Shown here: positions 21,611 through 30,859 of the stretch, piece after piece
Numbering within the stretch: the stretch's first letter is position 1
Layout of the letters: each line of letters opens with the position of its first letter
Assembly (NCBI GenBank): GCA_024364805.1
Contig: CM044489.1
Location: 4,585,706-4,618,948 of the forward strand
Length of the DNA: 33,243 nt
Origin: Euprymna scolopes
Taxonomy: Eukaryota; Mollusca; Cephalopoda; Sepiida; Sepiolidae
Direction of reading: 5' to 3'
Made by a program: the position numbers and the translations under genes
The notes under the pieces: generated by a model
What the model saw: only the letters and a program-made list of their open reading frames with translations
Told to the model about the DNA's origin: nothing
Database searches by the model: none

Positions 21611-22350
21611 TAAAGCTGAATGGCTGTGTGTGTGTGTCTGGTCACGAATAGGCTCCTATATGGTTGACTATTTTAAAACACTGATTACATATAATTATAG
21701 AAGATGTATCGAGACACAGGACTGGGTATGTTTGATCTGGCAGAACGAGGATTCATTTAAATTGTGGGGTCTGCGTAGCGCTTGGTCCACAAAGTATGGA
21801 AATAAAAAAAATTGAATTAAAAAAAAATGTTTACAAATGTTTTGGATATAGATGTACATAAGAATACTTTGATAAGTATGTTTTAACTTAAATAGGGATG
21901 GTATAATCAACTTGTGGGGGCTGCGTTCGCGCCTGGCAACCATGGAATGGAAATAGGCACACACTTTTATAAAAACTTTTCATATCTATCTGCGTAAGTA
22001 TACTTTGGTAATTATGTTTCAGTTTGAATAAATATGGTATAATAAAATTATGGGTTGTCTGTTCGAAACTGCCCTCCATAGAATGGAAATATGTCACAAA
22101 GTTTAACAAGGTTTTTTGATATAGATCCACAGAATATTGTGATAAGTTTTAAGTGTGACATAATAAATTATGGGGTTTATCTATTTCATTTTTACTTTCA
22201 CCATATTTTGCTTTTGTATTGAGCCCCCCAAATTCGAAGCTATCTCTTTACAACCCTTCCTTTTCATAACCTATCATGCTTTCATAAATCAGAATGCCAT
22301 GTTCTGTAGGCTGTTTTTGAACCCAGTCAACGACGGGTACTTTTGCTAGT
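21611..22350 (+). mobile_element. Helentron-like non-autonomous element (HINE / Pearl-like)
   Basis: No coding capacity. The 5' part starts AAGCTGAATGGC followed by a TG repeat. The middle has three to four tandem monomers of 120-150 bp (listed separately). The 3' end is ACCCAGTCAACGACGGGTAC followed by TTTTGCTAGT, a GC-rich small hairpin just before the end. This architecture, with a central minisatellite, a terminal hairpin and flanking TA microsatellites, is known for Helentron-associated elements of insects and for Pearl elements of bivalves. The family call rests on architecture and remembered 3' end style, not on a search. Terminal inverted repeats and coding parts are absent, as expected for this group. 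Confidence 0.5.
21738..22185 (+). repeat. Diverged tandem repeat, 120-150 bp monomers
   Basis: The anchor A/CTTRTGGG--CTGCG recurs at 21761, 21911, 22047 and, partly, 22167. After each of the first three anchors the order is: a CCA-TGGAATGGAAATA-like segment, an AAGTTTAA-like stretch, GATATAGAT-like, GAATA-TTTGATAAGT-like, and TTAAATAGG. Spacing shrinks from 150 to 136 to 120 bases. Confidence 0.8.
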
Positions 22351-22351
22351 A

Positions 22352-22352
<1 letters not shown>

Positions 22353-22429
<77 letters not shown>
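22353..22429. repeat. AT microsatellite, about 37 units
   Basis: Pure AT tract at the 3' end of the Helentron-like element, followed by a GA-rich patch. Confidence 0.97.
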
Positions 22430-22430
<1 letters not shown>

Positions 22431-23054
22431 GGAGAGAGAGAGGACAGATGGAGAGAGATATGTCCTAGCTGAAAGAGATTGATTAAGTAAGAAAATATGA
22501 GAAAAAACAGCCAATGGTTTTGAAAATTACATACTAAAACTACCAATTATTATTCATTTAAAATGTTATTTTTAAACACAGGAAACATATTTTTTATTTA
22601 TATAACTATTTAAAATAAATATTTGAGTAGTAAAAAGACACAGAACTCATATATTCAGTCCCATACTTTCACAACTGGAAAACCATTAAAATCTTAATAG
22701 AAAGCTCGCAAAAAAAAGATCAAATTATATAAATTTTCGAATATGTTCCATTCACCTGGGTAATTTAAACTTGTCACAGTAGACATTCGACACACAATAT
22801 GTTTTGTAGAATATAGGGATGCCATATATTGTCGTCCGCTGATAAATGTTATTAATATACTATTTGAAGATCTGCTAGTAGTCCTTCTCTCTAAGGATTT
22901 TCGTACAGACCTATTACTCTAATTCTTATTCTTTTGCAGAACAAACGATTCCGAAAATTATCGAATTCTTGACAATTAGTCTGACAGTTGCTTAAGTTTA
23001 TTCTTTTATTTACCGATGTACTACACTATTTTGATGAACGAATAACTACTATAA
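22430..23054. other. AT-rich non-coding stretch
   Basis: No gene recognised. A pyrimidine tract ending in TTTTGCAG at 22931-22939 resembles a splice acceptor but is followed by only ten codons before a stop. Confidence 0.45.
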
Positions 23055-24945
23055 CATAGTAATAAAAAATGCGAGAGAATTGTATGCTCAGTCCGTTAGC
23101 TCCAAATTAGTTGAGCACCGGCTTTGTTGTCCTGAGTTCTGACGAATAAATAAAAAGTGTCCTGAACTGAAGCGTGGCCTCTCCCCCCCATTACAAACGA
23201 ACCTGAGATAATATTTTCAGCATCACAGAAAGCCAAACTCTTTGCCAAAAACTTAGCAGAAAATTCTACTTTATACAGTTAGGGGCACCTAATCCCAGTA
23301 TCCCCAATGATCCTGATTACACAATATACGTGATAGTAATCACTGTATAAGATGTTGCCAATTTATCAAAAATCACAGAAAGTCCACTGGCCTCGATATC
23401 ATTCCAATTATTGTGCTCAAATAGTTTTAAGTAGAACTAGCCCTCACACTTACAAAGCTCTTTATCCTGTTTTAAAAAGAAAAATGCTTCCCAACACCAT
23501 CGAATCCCCATCAGTCTACCCCGCATTTAAAAATTCAGAAAAGAGGTCATCTACCAATCAGTAAAGACTAATCAGTCTCTGCGTTATGATAGAGTTAATG
23601 GAATCCGTGTAAACCGGAGAAGTGGTCAATAACATTTACACAAACAACATATAAGTGACATGTAATATGGTTTCCATTCTGTTAGATGTACACCCGATGT
23701 ACTTACGGGACTATCTCATGGGAATAGCGAATTTCTCGACGCAGTCTTCGTTTCTGGATCAATTAATCCAGGCATATGAAGGCTTAAGTTAGGGTTCGAC
23801 ATAATGTACTACTATAAAAGATCTCCAGCTACGGAATATCTGAGAAATGTCTTTTCACTTATTAAATCCCATCCGATAGGTCTATAAGAGCAGCTGTTGA
23901 GAGACAAAAATGAAAAGCTCAAAGTATTCATGCTGGCGTCCCTCAAGGTTCAATCCTAGGTTCAGCTTTTTTTTCTCATCTTCACTAAAGATCTCCAGTA
24001 TCACATTCTTAGATCATTTATAGACATCCAATGACGACGCTACCATCTATGACAACACATCACAATCAAGTAATACCCGAGAGTTCTCTGATTCTCTTTC
24101 GTCTGAACTTGAACAAAGGGTGCAATGGTAAAAAAGGTTGTTATCTTTAATGCATCTAAAAACAAGCTTCTCACTTTCCATCATCAACACTCTGGCCAAC
24201 ACCTGGCGCTTATATAACTGAACGGCGCTAGCCCTGACGACGCTTCCAGTTTAGACGAACCCCTTTATCTTCTTCTGATCTGAAATTGAACACAAACATC
24301 AAATCATTTCCTACGCCTCTGGAACAATTGTTTGATCATTCTATCACTCCAGTAGATATCTTAATGCATGTGCAATTCTCTACTTAAATTAGAGACAAGC
24401 ACGTCCTATGGTGTAGTGTTGTTACCATATATGTGCAAAACCCACTCAGAGAAATATATCCTGCCTTGACCGAGTTACACCCACTTTTCTTATCTAATAG
24501 GTGATACCGTTTTTCTTCTCTGCAACATTTTCCCCACAGACAAAACGTTGTAAGTCTGTGAGACTGAACTCCAATCTATTGCCCTTTCCTTTCCAATCTT
24601 TCAAAAAGACACTCGCCCAGCTAAAAATATTATCAATAAATATTCAGCAATCTATCAATGCCAAAACATAAACGTGGATTCTAACAACAAAACTTCCTTC
24701 CGAGAAGTACCCGTCTGTAGAATTCTATTTCCATTGTCTACTTTCTAGTTGACGACACTGTTGTCGTCTTCCAGTCCAGCGTAAGCATGCCTTCATTTAA
24801 CTGCCATCGTAAACAATCTTATAATATCAAATTCCTACCACATTACTCCAATGTCCGAATGACTAATATACACACATGCATTTTAATCCCCGAGTAGTCT
24901 CAGTGTCTTGATATATGGTTTTTCTTTCGTAAAAAGTATACGGAG
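23055..24945 (+). mobile_element. LINE family B, copy B3 (5'-truncated, heavily decayed)
   Basis: The + strand follows LINE B from the linker (NARELYAQSVSSKLVE, 23075-23125) through the pre-RT block (ASQKAKLFAKNLAENST near 23225-23270), fingers, and a degraded catalytic box near 24030 where the usual YADD reads as NDD followed by ATIYDNTS. It continues with SSELEQRVQW, a thumb remnant, a degraded C-terminus near 24770, and the LINE B 3' untranslated end (CCCGAGTAG...CTTGATA near 24890-24915, compare B1 1993-2036). Many stops and frame changes make this the oldest-looking B copy. Confidence 0.75.
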
Positions 24946-26368
24946 AAAATTACTGGCAAAACCACACGTAAAGCCGATTTGTTTATCTTATATTCTGGTA
25001 ATGGTTATTCTGCCCTGATGTGTAGAATTTGACAAACTGTTTATATCGTGCACAACTATCACATTTGTGTTGCACACGTTGTTTTTTTTATTTAGCATAA
25101 GATCAGTTCAACCTTCTTTTCATATTCCCCGTTTGATCCTCCCGGATTATTTCCGCCTCACCTCATCAAACATTTTTTTTCTTATGGAAGTCAGTCAATC
25201 AGAATCCGGTGACCGGGTTCAGTGCAATAACATCAGTCCATTTTCATACCACAATGGTTCCAGCATTTTCGCTGAGACGTTGTTAATCCTGTTTGATTTT
25301 TATTGAAAGCATTTATCTATAAAATAAAAATCGGCCTAGCTTCTAACATTAATATAGATCGCGATCTATTTATATGAAAAAAGAATTTCAGTTACGAAGG
25401 CATATGTGTAGGAATACACAAAACTTCCATCTGTAAAATTTACAAAACTACTTAATATTATAACTATATTTTAAGAAAAATAATAACTTGGAAATAAATA
25501 TTAATTGAAAAAGTCTAAACCGCTAAACGTCAAATGATACAAAATAACGAGAAACTAGCAATTAAATTACATATACGATGGATTTATTTAGAATTTAGAA
25601 TTTCGCAAACACAAATAATACATTCAAAAGTTACATTTTAATGTCCATGGTACTGTCCGTAGTGAACATTTTAAACTACGAAATGCAAAGACAGACTGTA
25701 ATATAAGAAATGATGTAACACGTCTAGGCAGTCATTGGCATGACCGACCTACGTGTTACATTAACATCCTGGAAACGATAATAGTCTATGATAATGGGCC
25801 AGTTCATAGGTTTTGTGACGAGGGTGAGCAAAACCATATCTGGGATGTTGGGGGTGACCGACTCCTTCACTCTCTCAGGATAACGTCTTATTCTAAATGG
25901 GATCGTATTCAGGCACGTTTGATATTTTGAAGCAAGAACAAAAACAACGCACGACAACATTTTAATATATATGAGAAATAATCTTATCTATTTATTTTAC
26001 AAAAATATTACGATGTAAAGATAATTCCCAATGATTACACTACTACCGTCCCTAGTTTCCTTACTAGTGCTGAGGGGTGCCCCCTCCTTTCGTTCATTGA
26101 CAGGCAATAGAATACGTGCGTACCCTTATAACTGTCTGATTGCAAAGATGTTGAGGGAATAGAAATTGCATTGTGGTTCAGTTTTTTTCTTCTTTATCTC
26201 ACCACGCGCGATCCAGTCACGTTCCGGCAGTACTAGGGGTGGAGAGAGGCTCTGGCGCATTGTGCTACTATCAAAACATACTACCACAAAGCACGCTTAT
26301 GAAATAAGAACACCTAAAATTATACTAACTGTAAAAATTAAAATAATAAGCACATTATTGATCCAGAA

Positions 26369-26369
<1 letters not shown>
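24946..26369. other. Mostly non-coding stretch
   Basis: Apart from the small frame listed at 25724-25960, nothing is recognised. 25320-25680 is very AT-rich. 26040-26310 is less AT-rich but has no family signature. Confidence 0.5.
25724..25960 (-). CDS. Unrecognised 78-codon frame, doubtful
   Basis: This minus-strand frame starts MLSCVVFVLASK, a short hydrophobic segment that could be a weak signal sequence, and continues with a basic/hydrophobic body (RRYPERVKES, LVTKPMNWPIIIDYY). Its base composition is less AT-rich than its surroundings on both sides, which is the only reason to keep it. I recognise no domain, and there are no cysteine patterns, splice signals I trust, or neighbours that would suggest a role. 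It may be an exon, a transposon remnant or chance. Confidence 0.15.
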   Translation of the reverse strand: MLSCVVFVLASKYQTCLNTIPFRIRRYPERVKESVTPNIPDMVLLTLVTKPMNWPIIIDYYRFQDVNVTRRSVMPMTA

Positions 26370-26440
<71 letters not shown>

Positions 26441-26504
26441 TATTATTATTATTATTATTATTATTATCATTATTATTATTATTATTACTATTATTCTGAT
26501 TTCA
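26370..26504. repeat. (AAT)n joined head-on to (ATT)n
   Basis: On the + strand AAT/TAA units run from 26370 to about 26440 and then switch to ATT/TTA units up to about 26504, with a few interruptions. The two halves are reverse complements and could form a long hairpin. The ATT half touches the 3' end of LINE C. Confidence 0.95.
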
Positions 26505-26536
26505 TTTACCAACGACTCTCTGGAAAGAGATGGGGT

Positions 26537-27237
26537 TCAATCCTGAAGGATTTTCTTCAATCCAGGCTCCAAACCAGGTGCTTCAAAATCAAGGGGTTTT
26601 CTAAGGATGCCGGTTGTACCTACAATATCAGATCTCTGAAGCCCACCTAACACATCGGCGATTTCTAGTTTCTTTTTCAATTGTCCTTCCAGGCGACAGG
26701 ATACTACTCCTAGTGTACTAACTATGGCCGGTATTATTCGTGTTTTTACACCGTGTGTACGCCTTACCTCCCAGGCCAATGGAGAATAATTTAATTGCTC
26801 CAGTTCTCGTTCTCTTTCTCTGTCACATTCTTGTCCCAGGGTACAAGAAAGTCTACAATCAGCCAGTTATTTTTAGACTTTGTCAATGACGACCAAATCC
26901 AGACGATTATGTTCCAATTGGTTGGTCATCATGAAACGTTGTCCCACCATAACTTTACCTTATTATCCTCAATTGTTCTCACTTCATCAGGAACCTCCTC
27001 AACCCATTTTCCAGTACAGTTCACCTCAACCTTCTTATACACCTCCCAATATATCCGGAGTCCTATGCGATCTTGTCTTTTGCGGTACTCTCTCTGGGCC
27101 CGTCCACTACACCTTGCTGCAAAGTGTTCAATTGACTTTGAGATCTTACCACAAATCGGGCATTCTGCAGCAACTTCTTCTCCTCGAACCACTTTTTTGA
27201 ACAATCGTGTTTTTAATGGCTCTTTTGTGCTGCACAA
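26537..27237 (-). pseudogene. LINE C zinc knuckle and restriction-like endonuclease, broken
   Basis: CPICGKISKSIEHFAARC (about 27108-27163) is the knuckle between RT and nuclease. Next comes KLWWDNVS, then RLDLVVIDK (near 26880-26906), the place where relatives have R-P-D-x-x-x-x-D, and, in a neighbouring frame, IVDFLVPWDK (near 26831-26860). Together these are the PD-(D/E)-K-like catalytic core that nicks the target site; the Pro of PD is Leu here and the frame shifts between the two halves. The C-terminal frame 26537-26779 (IIPAIVSTLGVVSCRLEGQL, then ILRKPLDFE) matches the usual end of these proteins. It is non-functional. Confidence 0.75.
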
Positions 27238-27469
27238 ACAAAAGCTTAAGTATTCTTAGCCAGATACCCAGGTCTTAGTCATTGCGATGATCTTTCATTA
27301 GCCACTTCTGTTATATCCTGGAAGAACCGTCCATGCATGTTCTTCCTAGCCAGTTCCTCTGCCCTTTCTCTATCCATACGTTTCACATAACCATCCTTGG
27401 TCTCACATACCTCCACTTCATTGGTCATAACATTAATCAACGACATCTCCTCGGTTCTAACTCAATCTT

Positions 27470-28685
27470 TTACACTTTTCTAAAATTCCCGCACTGTATC
27501 TCAAAACACTGATTGCTCATGCATTTAACTGCTTTCATTAGGTTTCCTCCATTCAGTTTCGACTTTGCAATTAGTTTCACTCTTCTAAGATACTTCTTCC
27601 TGGCGTTCTCCTTCATTTCTCTATCCATGATGCCTACACCCTCCAACACTCCCAAATACTTATACGCTGTATCTTCTATTTCTTTCATGATTTCTCCATT
27701 TGACAGCGCTATTCCATTCGAATGAACATTTACTCCTCTTTTCATCACAAGAACCACACATTTGCTAATCTCAACTCGATCCTGATGTCTTTTGAGTATG
27801 TCCCCACAAGTTCTACCAGTCTCTCCATTTCCTTTTCATTTCTACCGAACATCTTTAAATCATACACAAACAGTAGATGGTTGAGGCGTCTGCCACCAGA
27901 TCCAAAGTTATACCCCAGTTTTACTCTCTTCAAGAGGATGCTCAATAACATCATTATCATTACAAAAAGAAGTGGAGATAACGAATCTCCTCGGAAAATT
28001 CCTCATTTAATGTAAACCTCCCCCATTACCTCTCTGTTTGCTGTTAGCACCGTTTTCCATTAAGCCATACTTGTCTCCAAAATCCTTACCACATTCTCAG
28101 CAACCTTCATCATCAATAGATTTTCACGTATCAATGAATGGGGGACCATGGTATAAACCTTTCTGTAATCGATCCATGCTACGCTCAGATTCCTCTACTT
28201 CTTCCTTGCATATTGCATTCATGCTTTATCAATCAGTAGTTGCTCTCCGGCCTTTCCGACACTCTTTCTGTTCATCAGGGAAAACACCATTACTCACAAG
28301 ATGTTCATAATTTTTTCTGAAAAATTCCAATTAACAGTTTCCCCATTAATGGTAAACATGTAATTAATCTATAATTATTGCCGTCTGTTCCCTTTGCAGG
28401 AGATTTCCTAATCAGTGTTGTTCTTCCCTTTACAAACCAATCAGGGACATCTCCCGACTCTACTGCGCTTTGCAAGGCAGCAGATTTAGGTGGATAAAAG
28501 CATTCGAACTGTTTAAACCAGAAGTCTATCACTCCATTTGGACCAGGTTCCTTCAAGTTTGTTTTTCCCCGTACGTCATCAATGGTTATCCTAACGTTCT
28601 TCATTTGCTGCATTCCTGATAGCCTTTCTCTAACTTCTCCCAACCAGATGGCCTTCTCATTATAACTCCCGAGCACCTGTTGCAT
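27470..28685 (-). pseudogene. LINE C reverse transcriptase, broken
   Basis: The first frame (28305-28685) has VRITIDDVRGKTNLKEPGPN and GRTTLIRKSPAKGTDGNNYR followed by LITCLPLMGKLL, the N-terminal RT blocks typical of R2-type LINEs. The middle (28300-27960) keeps only scattered blocks of the fingers and palm in changing frames. The catalytic box is LLFVYDLKMF at about 27859-27870, where relatives have Y-M-D-D: the first Asp is Tyr here, explainable by one GAT to TAT change, so the enzyme could not work. The thumb frame (27470-27757) has KYLGVLEG and KKYLRRVKLIAKSKLNGGN, conserved in the family. Confidence 0.8.
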
Positions 28686-29022
28686 TTGGGGGTGTTGTTA
28701 TTTCTCGTCTGTTTACTCCTATTTAATTATGAATAAGCTGAGACTGCCAGTGTCGGTAAAGTTTATTCTGCCAACAAAATTCCGAATTTGATACCACCAG
28801 TGTGGATCTTCTCTTTCAACCTTGTCAGACCGCTCTTCGTTAACTTTTCCAGCAATCTATATCTCCTTTCAAGCTCGTCCTTGGCGTTCTGTCCTTGTTT
28901 TACACTTTTTCATATTTTTTCAATTATACCAATATCTTTCAGCCACCGTTTAATACTTTCCCCAAGCCGGGTCTGTCAGTATGGCCTTCTATCCTTCATT
29001 TCTCTCTTTTTCTTCTCTATTG

Positions 29023-29089
<67 letters not shown>
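29023..29089. repeat. TAA microsatellite, about 21 units
   Basis: Pure TAA/ATA tract between the 5' side of LINE C and the left end of the mariner element. Confidence 0.97.
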
Positions 29090-29090
<1 letters not shown>

Positions 29091-29112
29091 AGTGTGGTCA
29101 CTAGAAAAGCAG
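29090..29112 (+). repeat. Left terminal inverted repeat
   Basis: GTGGTCACTAGAAAAGC near the outer end pairs with the right end, with two mismatches in the first 21 bases. Confidence 0.9.
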
Positions 29113-29257
29113 AGCAGTTGAGGGTAAGCTTAGATCATAAATAAAATGCGTTATTGCTATTTTTATTGGTTCCTTTGTTGTCGAATGGGTATGCAATCTG
29201 CATATTGATTTCATTACATCTTGTTATTTCTCTGATTTAGATTTTGATTCCTACATC

Positions 29258-30351
29258 ATGGACGAGAGCAGCAGAAAACAGCTTTCAGATTTCCAAAGGC
29301 GGGAGATAATTATTTTAAAAAGTCAAAATCCGATTTGGGACGGACGAAATATTTGGCCGTGTTACCAATTTTTTAAACAATTACAAAGCATCAGTGTGAT
29401 TATATTATTGCAACTTTGAAACAAAAAAAGCTCCTGAACAGCTGGCACTAGCCAAACAGGAACGGGACCAAAGAAATGAATTTTGGATGAAGCACGTGCC
29501 ACGGTGAATGATTTGGCTTTTTCACCTGTGCGACACGGTGCAATAGAGAGACGTCATTCCAGTCAATGAGAAATCGCTTGCCATCTCAATATATCGAAAC
29601 ATCAGTGTTTGAAATTCTCAAAGAAAGTGAACTGAAATGCTATCGTCGAATAAATAAAATGTAACTTCCTCAATGAGCGACATCACGAAATGCGCGAAAA
29701 CAAACCGCTTGCTCTGATTGCTCGGTTTGACCAAGCGTTTGCTGGGAGAAGAGTATGGATTTCGGACGAAGCAAGATTCTCTTTGCGAACGCCGTTGAAC
29801 AGACACACTGATCGCATTTATCGATAAGTGCATATAAAACTTAAAAATATGAGGAAGATCTGCTTGTGGAATATGACAATATGCTGCCATCTGTTCTTTG
29901 TTTTTCTACTATTACATGGTATGGCAAAACGAAGCTTAGGTTTCTTGAAAGATATTATCAAAGTCCTGAAGACGGGGAAAATAAATAGTGAACCAGCAAG
30001 TTTATTGTGAGCAGATGTGTCCACCTATGTTTGGTGATATACGAAATGTAATGGACAAGCAAAACTGGACATGGCAGCAGGATGGCTCCATTCAGTTTCT
30101 TCGGCAATCTACAACTGATTTCATTGGACCGAAAGATTGACTTAAATGTCATGGATTACTGTACTTGGAGCTTGTTAAAAGAGACGCAGAATTGTCGACG
30201 TGACATTCACTTTTTTGATGACTTAAAAACGTGCTTGGCAAGAGCTTGGAATGATATCCCACAGGTTACGCTTCAAAACTTCACACGAGCTTGGATTTCT
30301 AGATTGATACGCTGCAGTGAAGTGCACAGACGCCATTTTGAGTATCTATGA
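29258..30351 (+). pseudogene. Mariner-like transposase, broken
   Basis: It starts with ATG at 29258 (MDESSRKQLSDFQRREIIIL, the first helix-turn-helix). Later blocks, in changing frames, are FLNERHHEMRENKPLAL then RRVWISDEARFSL with the first catalytic Asp (about 29665-29785), WTWQQDGSIQF with the second Asp (about 30067-30100), and IDLNVMDYCTWSLLK with the third (30136-30180). The C-terminus RCSEVHRRHFEYL ends at a TGA at 30349-30351. Between the second and third acidic residues sequence is missing compared with the mariner at 8713-9217, so the spacing is too short. Several stops and shifts are present. The short last frame 30082-30351 is otherwise clean. Confidence 0.85.
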
Positions 30352-30428
30352 ATATAATAAAACATTTGTTCTGGAAAAACGTTGTTAAATTATTCTTTGT
30401 AAAAATAAATCGTTGTTTGACAAATTTC

Positions 30429-30451
30429 TCGCTTTTCTAGCGACCACCCTG
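30429..30451 (-). repeat. Right terminal inverted repeat
   Basis: GCTTTTCTAGCGACCACCCT followed by G and the target TA; the reverse complement of the left end. Confidence 0.9.
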
Positions 30452-30859
30452 TAATTTGTATAACTATGAAAATTTAATGCGAGATACATATGACACATGA
30501 TGCATGCACTATGTGTAGAAAACAATCAAAGCAAAACTAATGAAAACACAAAGAAACATACACATTTCCGTGAAGATGGGAATCGGCGGGTCGACAGACT
30601 TAATGAGAGTTACTAGGTTGTAAAAAATACATTTACAATAAATTTTCTACTCACTTTGAAGAATAAACATATTGTAAATTAGGATACTGCGATGATGGAG
30701 CGATTAGACATTTATTAATTTGTTTAGCTCTTTCAGAAAAAAATTGTTACAATACAATAATGACAAATGTTTCGACTGTAGAAAAATTCTAGATAACATG
30801 AAATGGCATACAATAAGAGCATAGGAATTTGTAATGGGTTAAATGATTTATCTTTATTA
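30452..30859. other. Non-coding stretch
   Basis: AT-rich, no gene recognised. I looked here for the missing C-terminal part of the protein at 32320-33085 and did not find it. Confidence 0.5.

Larger units (their letters stand above)
26505..29022 (-). mobile_element. LINE C: RT plus zinc knuckle plus restriction-like endonuclease (R2/R4/NeSL-like)
   Basis: A minus-strand non-LTR retrotransposon different from LINEs A and B. It has an RT (about 28685-27470), then a C-x2-C-x8-H-x4-C knuckle, then a restriction-like endonuclease domain at the C-terminus (26537-26910). This order is the hallmark of the R2 superclade, which usually inserts at specific sequences. It is flanked by TAA-type arrays on both sides. 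The R4-clade element Dong is known to target TAA repeats. The region 28690-29022 (minus) holds a broken N-terminal part (KRWLKDIGIIEK, ELERRYRLLEKL). No N-terminal zinc fingers were seen, so it is probably 5'-truncated. Confidence 0.8.
29090..30451 (+). mobile_element. Complete-length mariner-like transposon with terminal inverted repeats
   Basis: 1362 bases from CAGTGTGGTCACTAGAAAAG at the left to the reverse complement of CAGGGTGGTCGCTAGAAAAG at the right, flanked by TA at 29088-29089 and 30452-30453. Both ends are present, so the insertion is intact in outline, while its transposase is broken. AATAAA at 30356-30361 follows the transposase stop. Confidence 0.92.

Noticed and set aside
22921-22975. 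Splice-acceptor-like pyrimidine tract ending TTTTGCAG
   Set aside because: Only ten codons follow before a stop and there is no matching upstream exon, so chance in AT-rich DNA is more likely.
26297-26546. Poly-isoleucine frames on both strands
   Set aside because: Translation of the AAT/ATT array.
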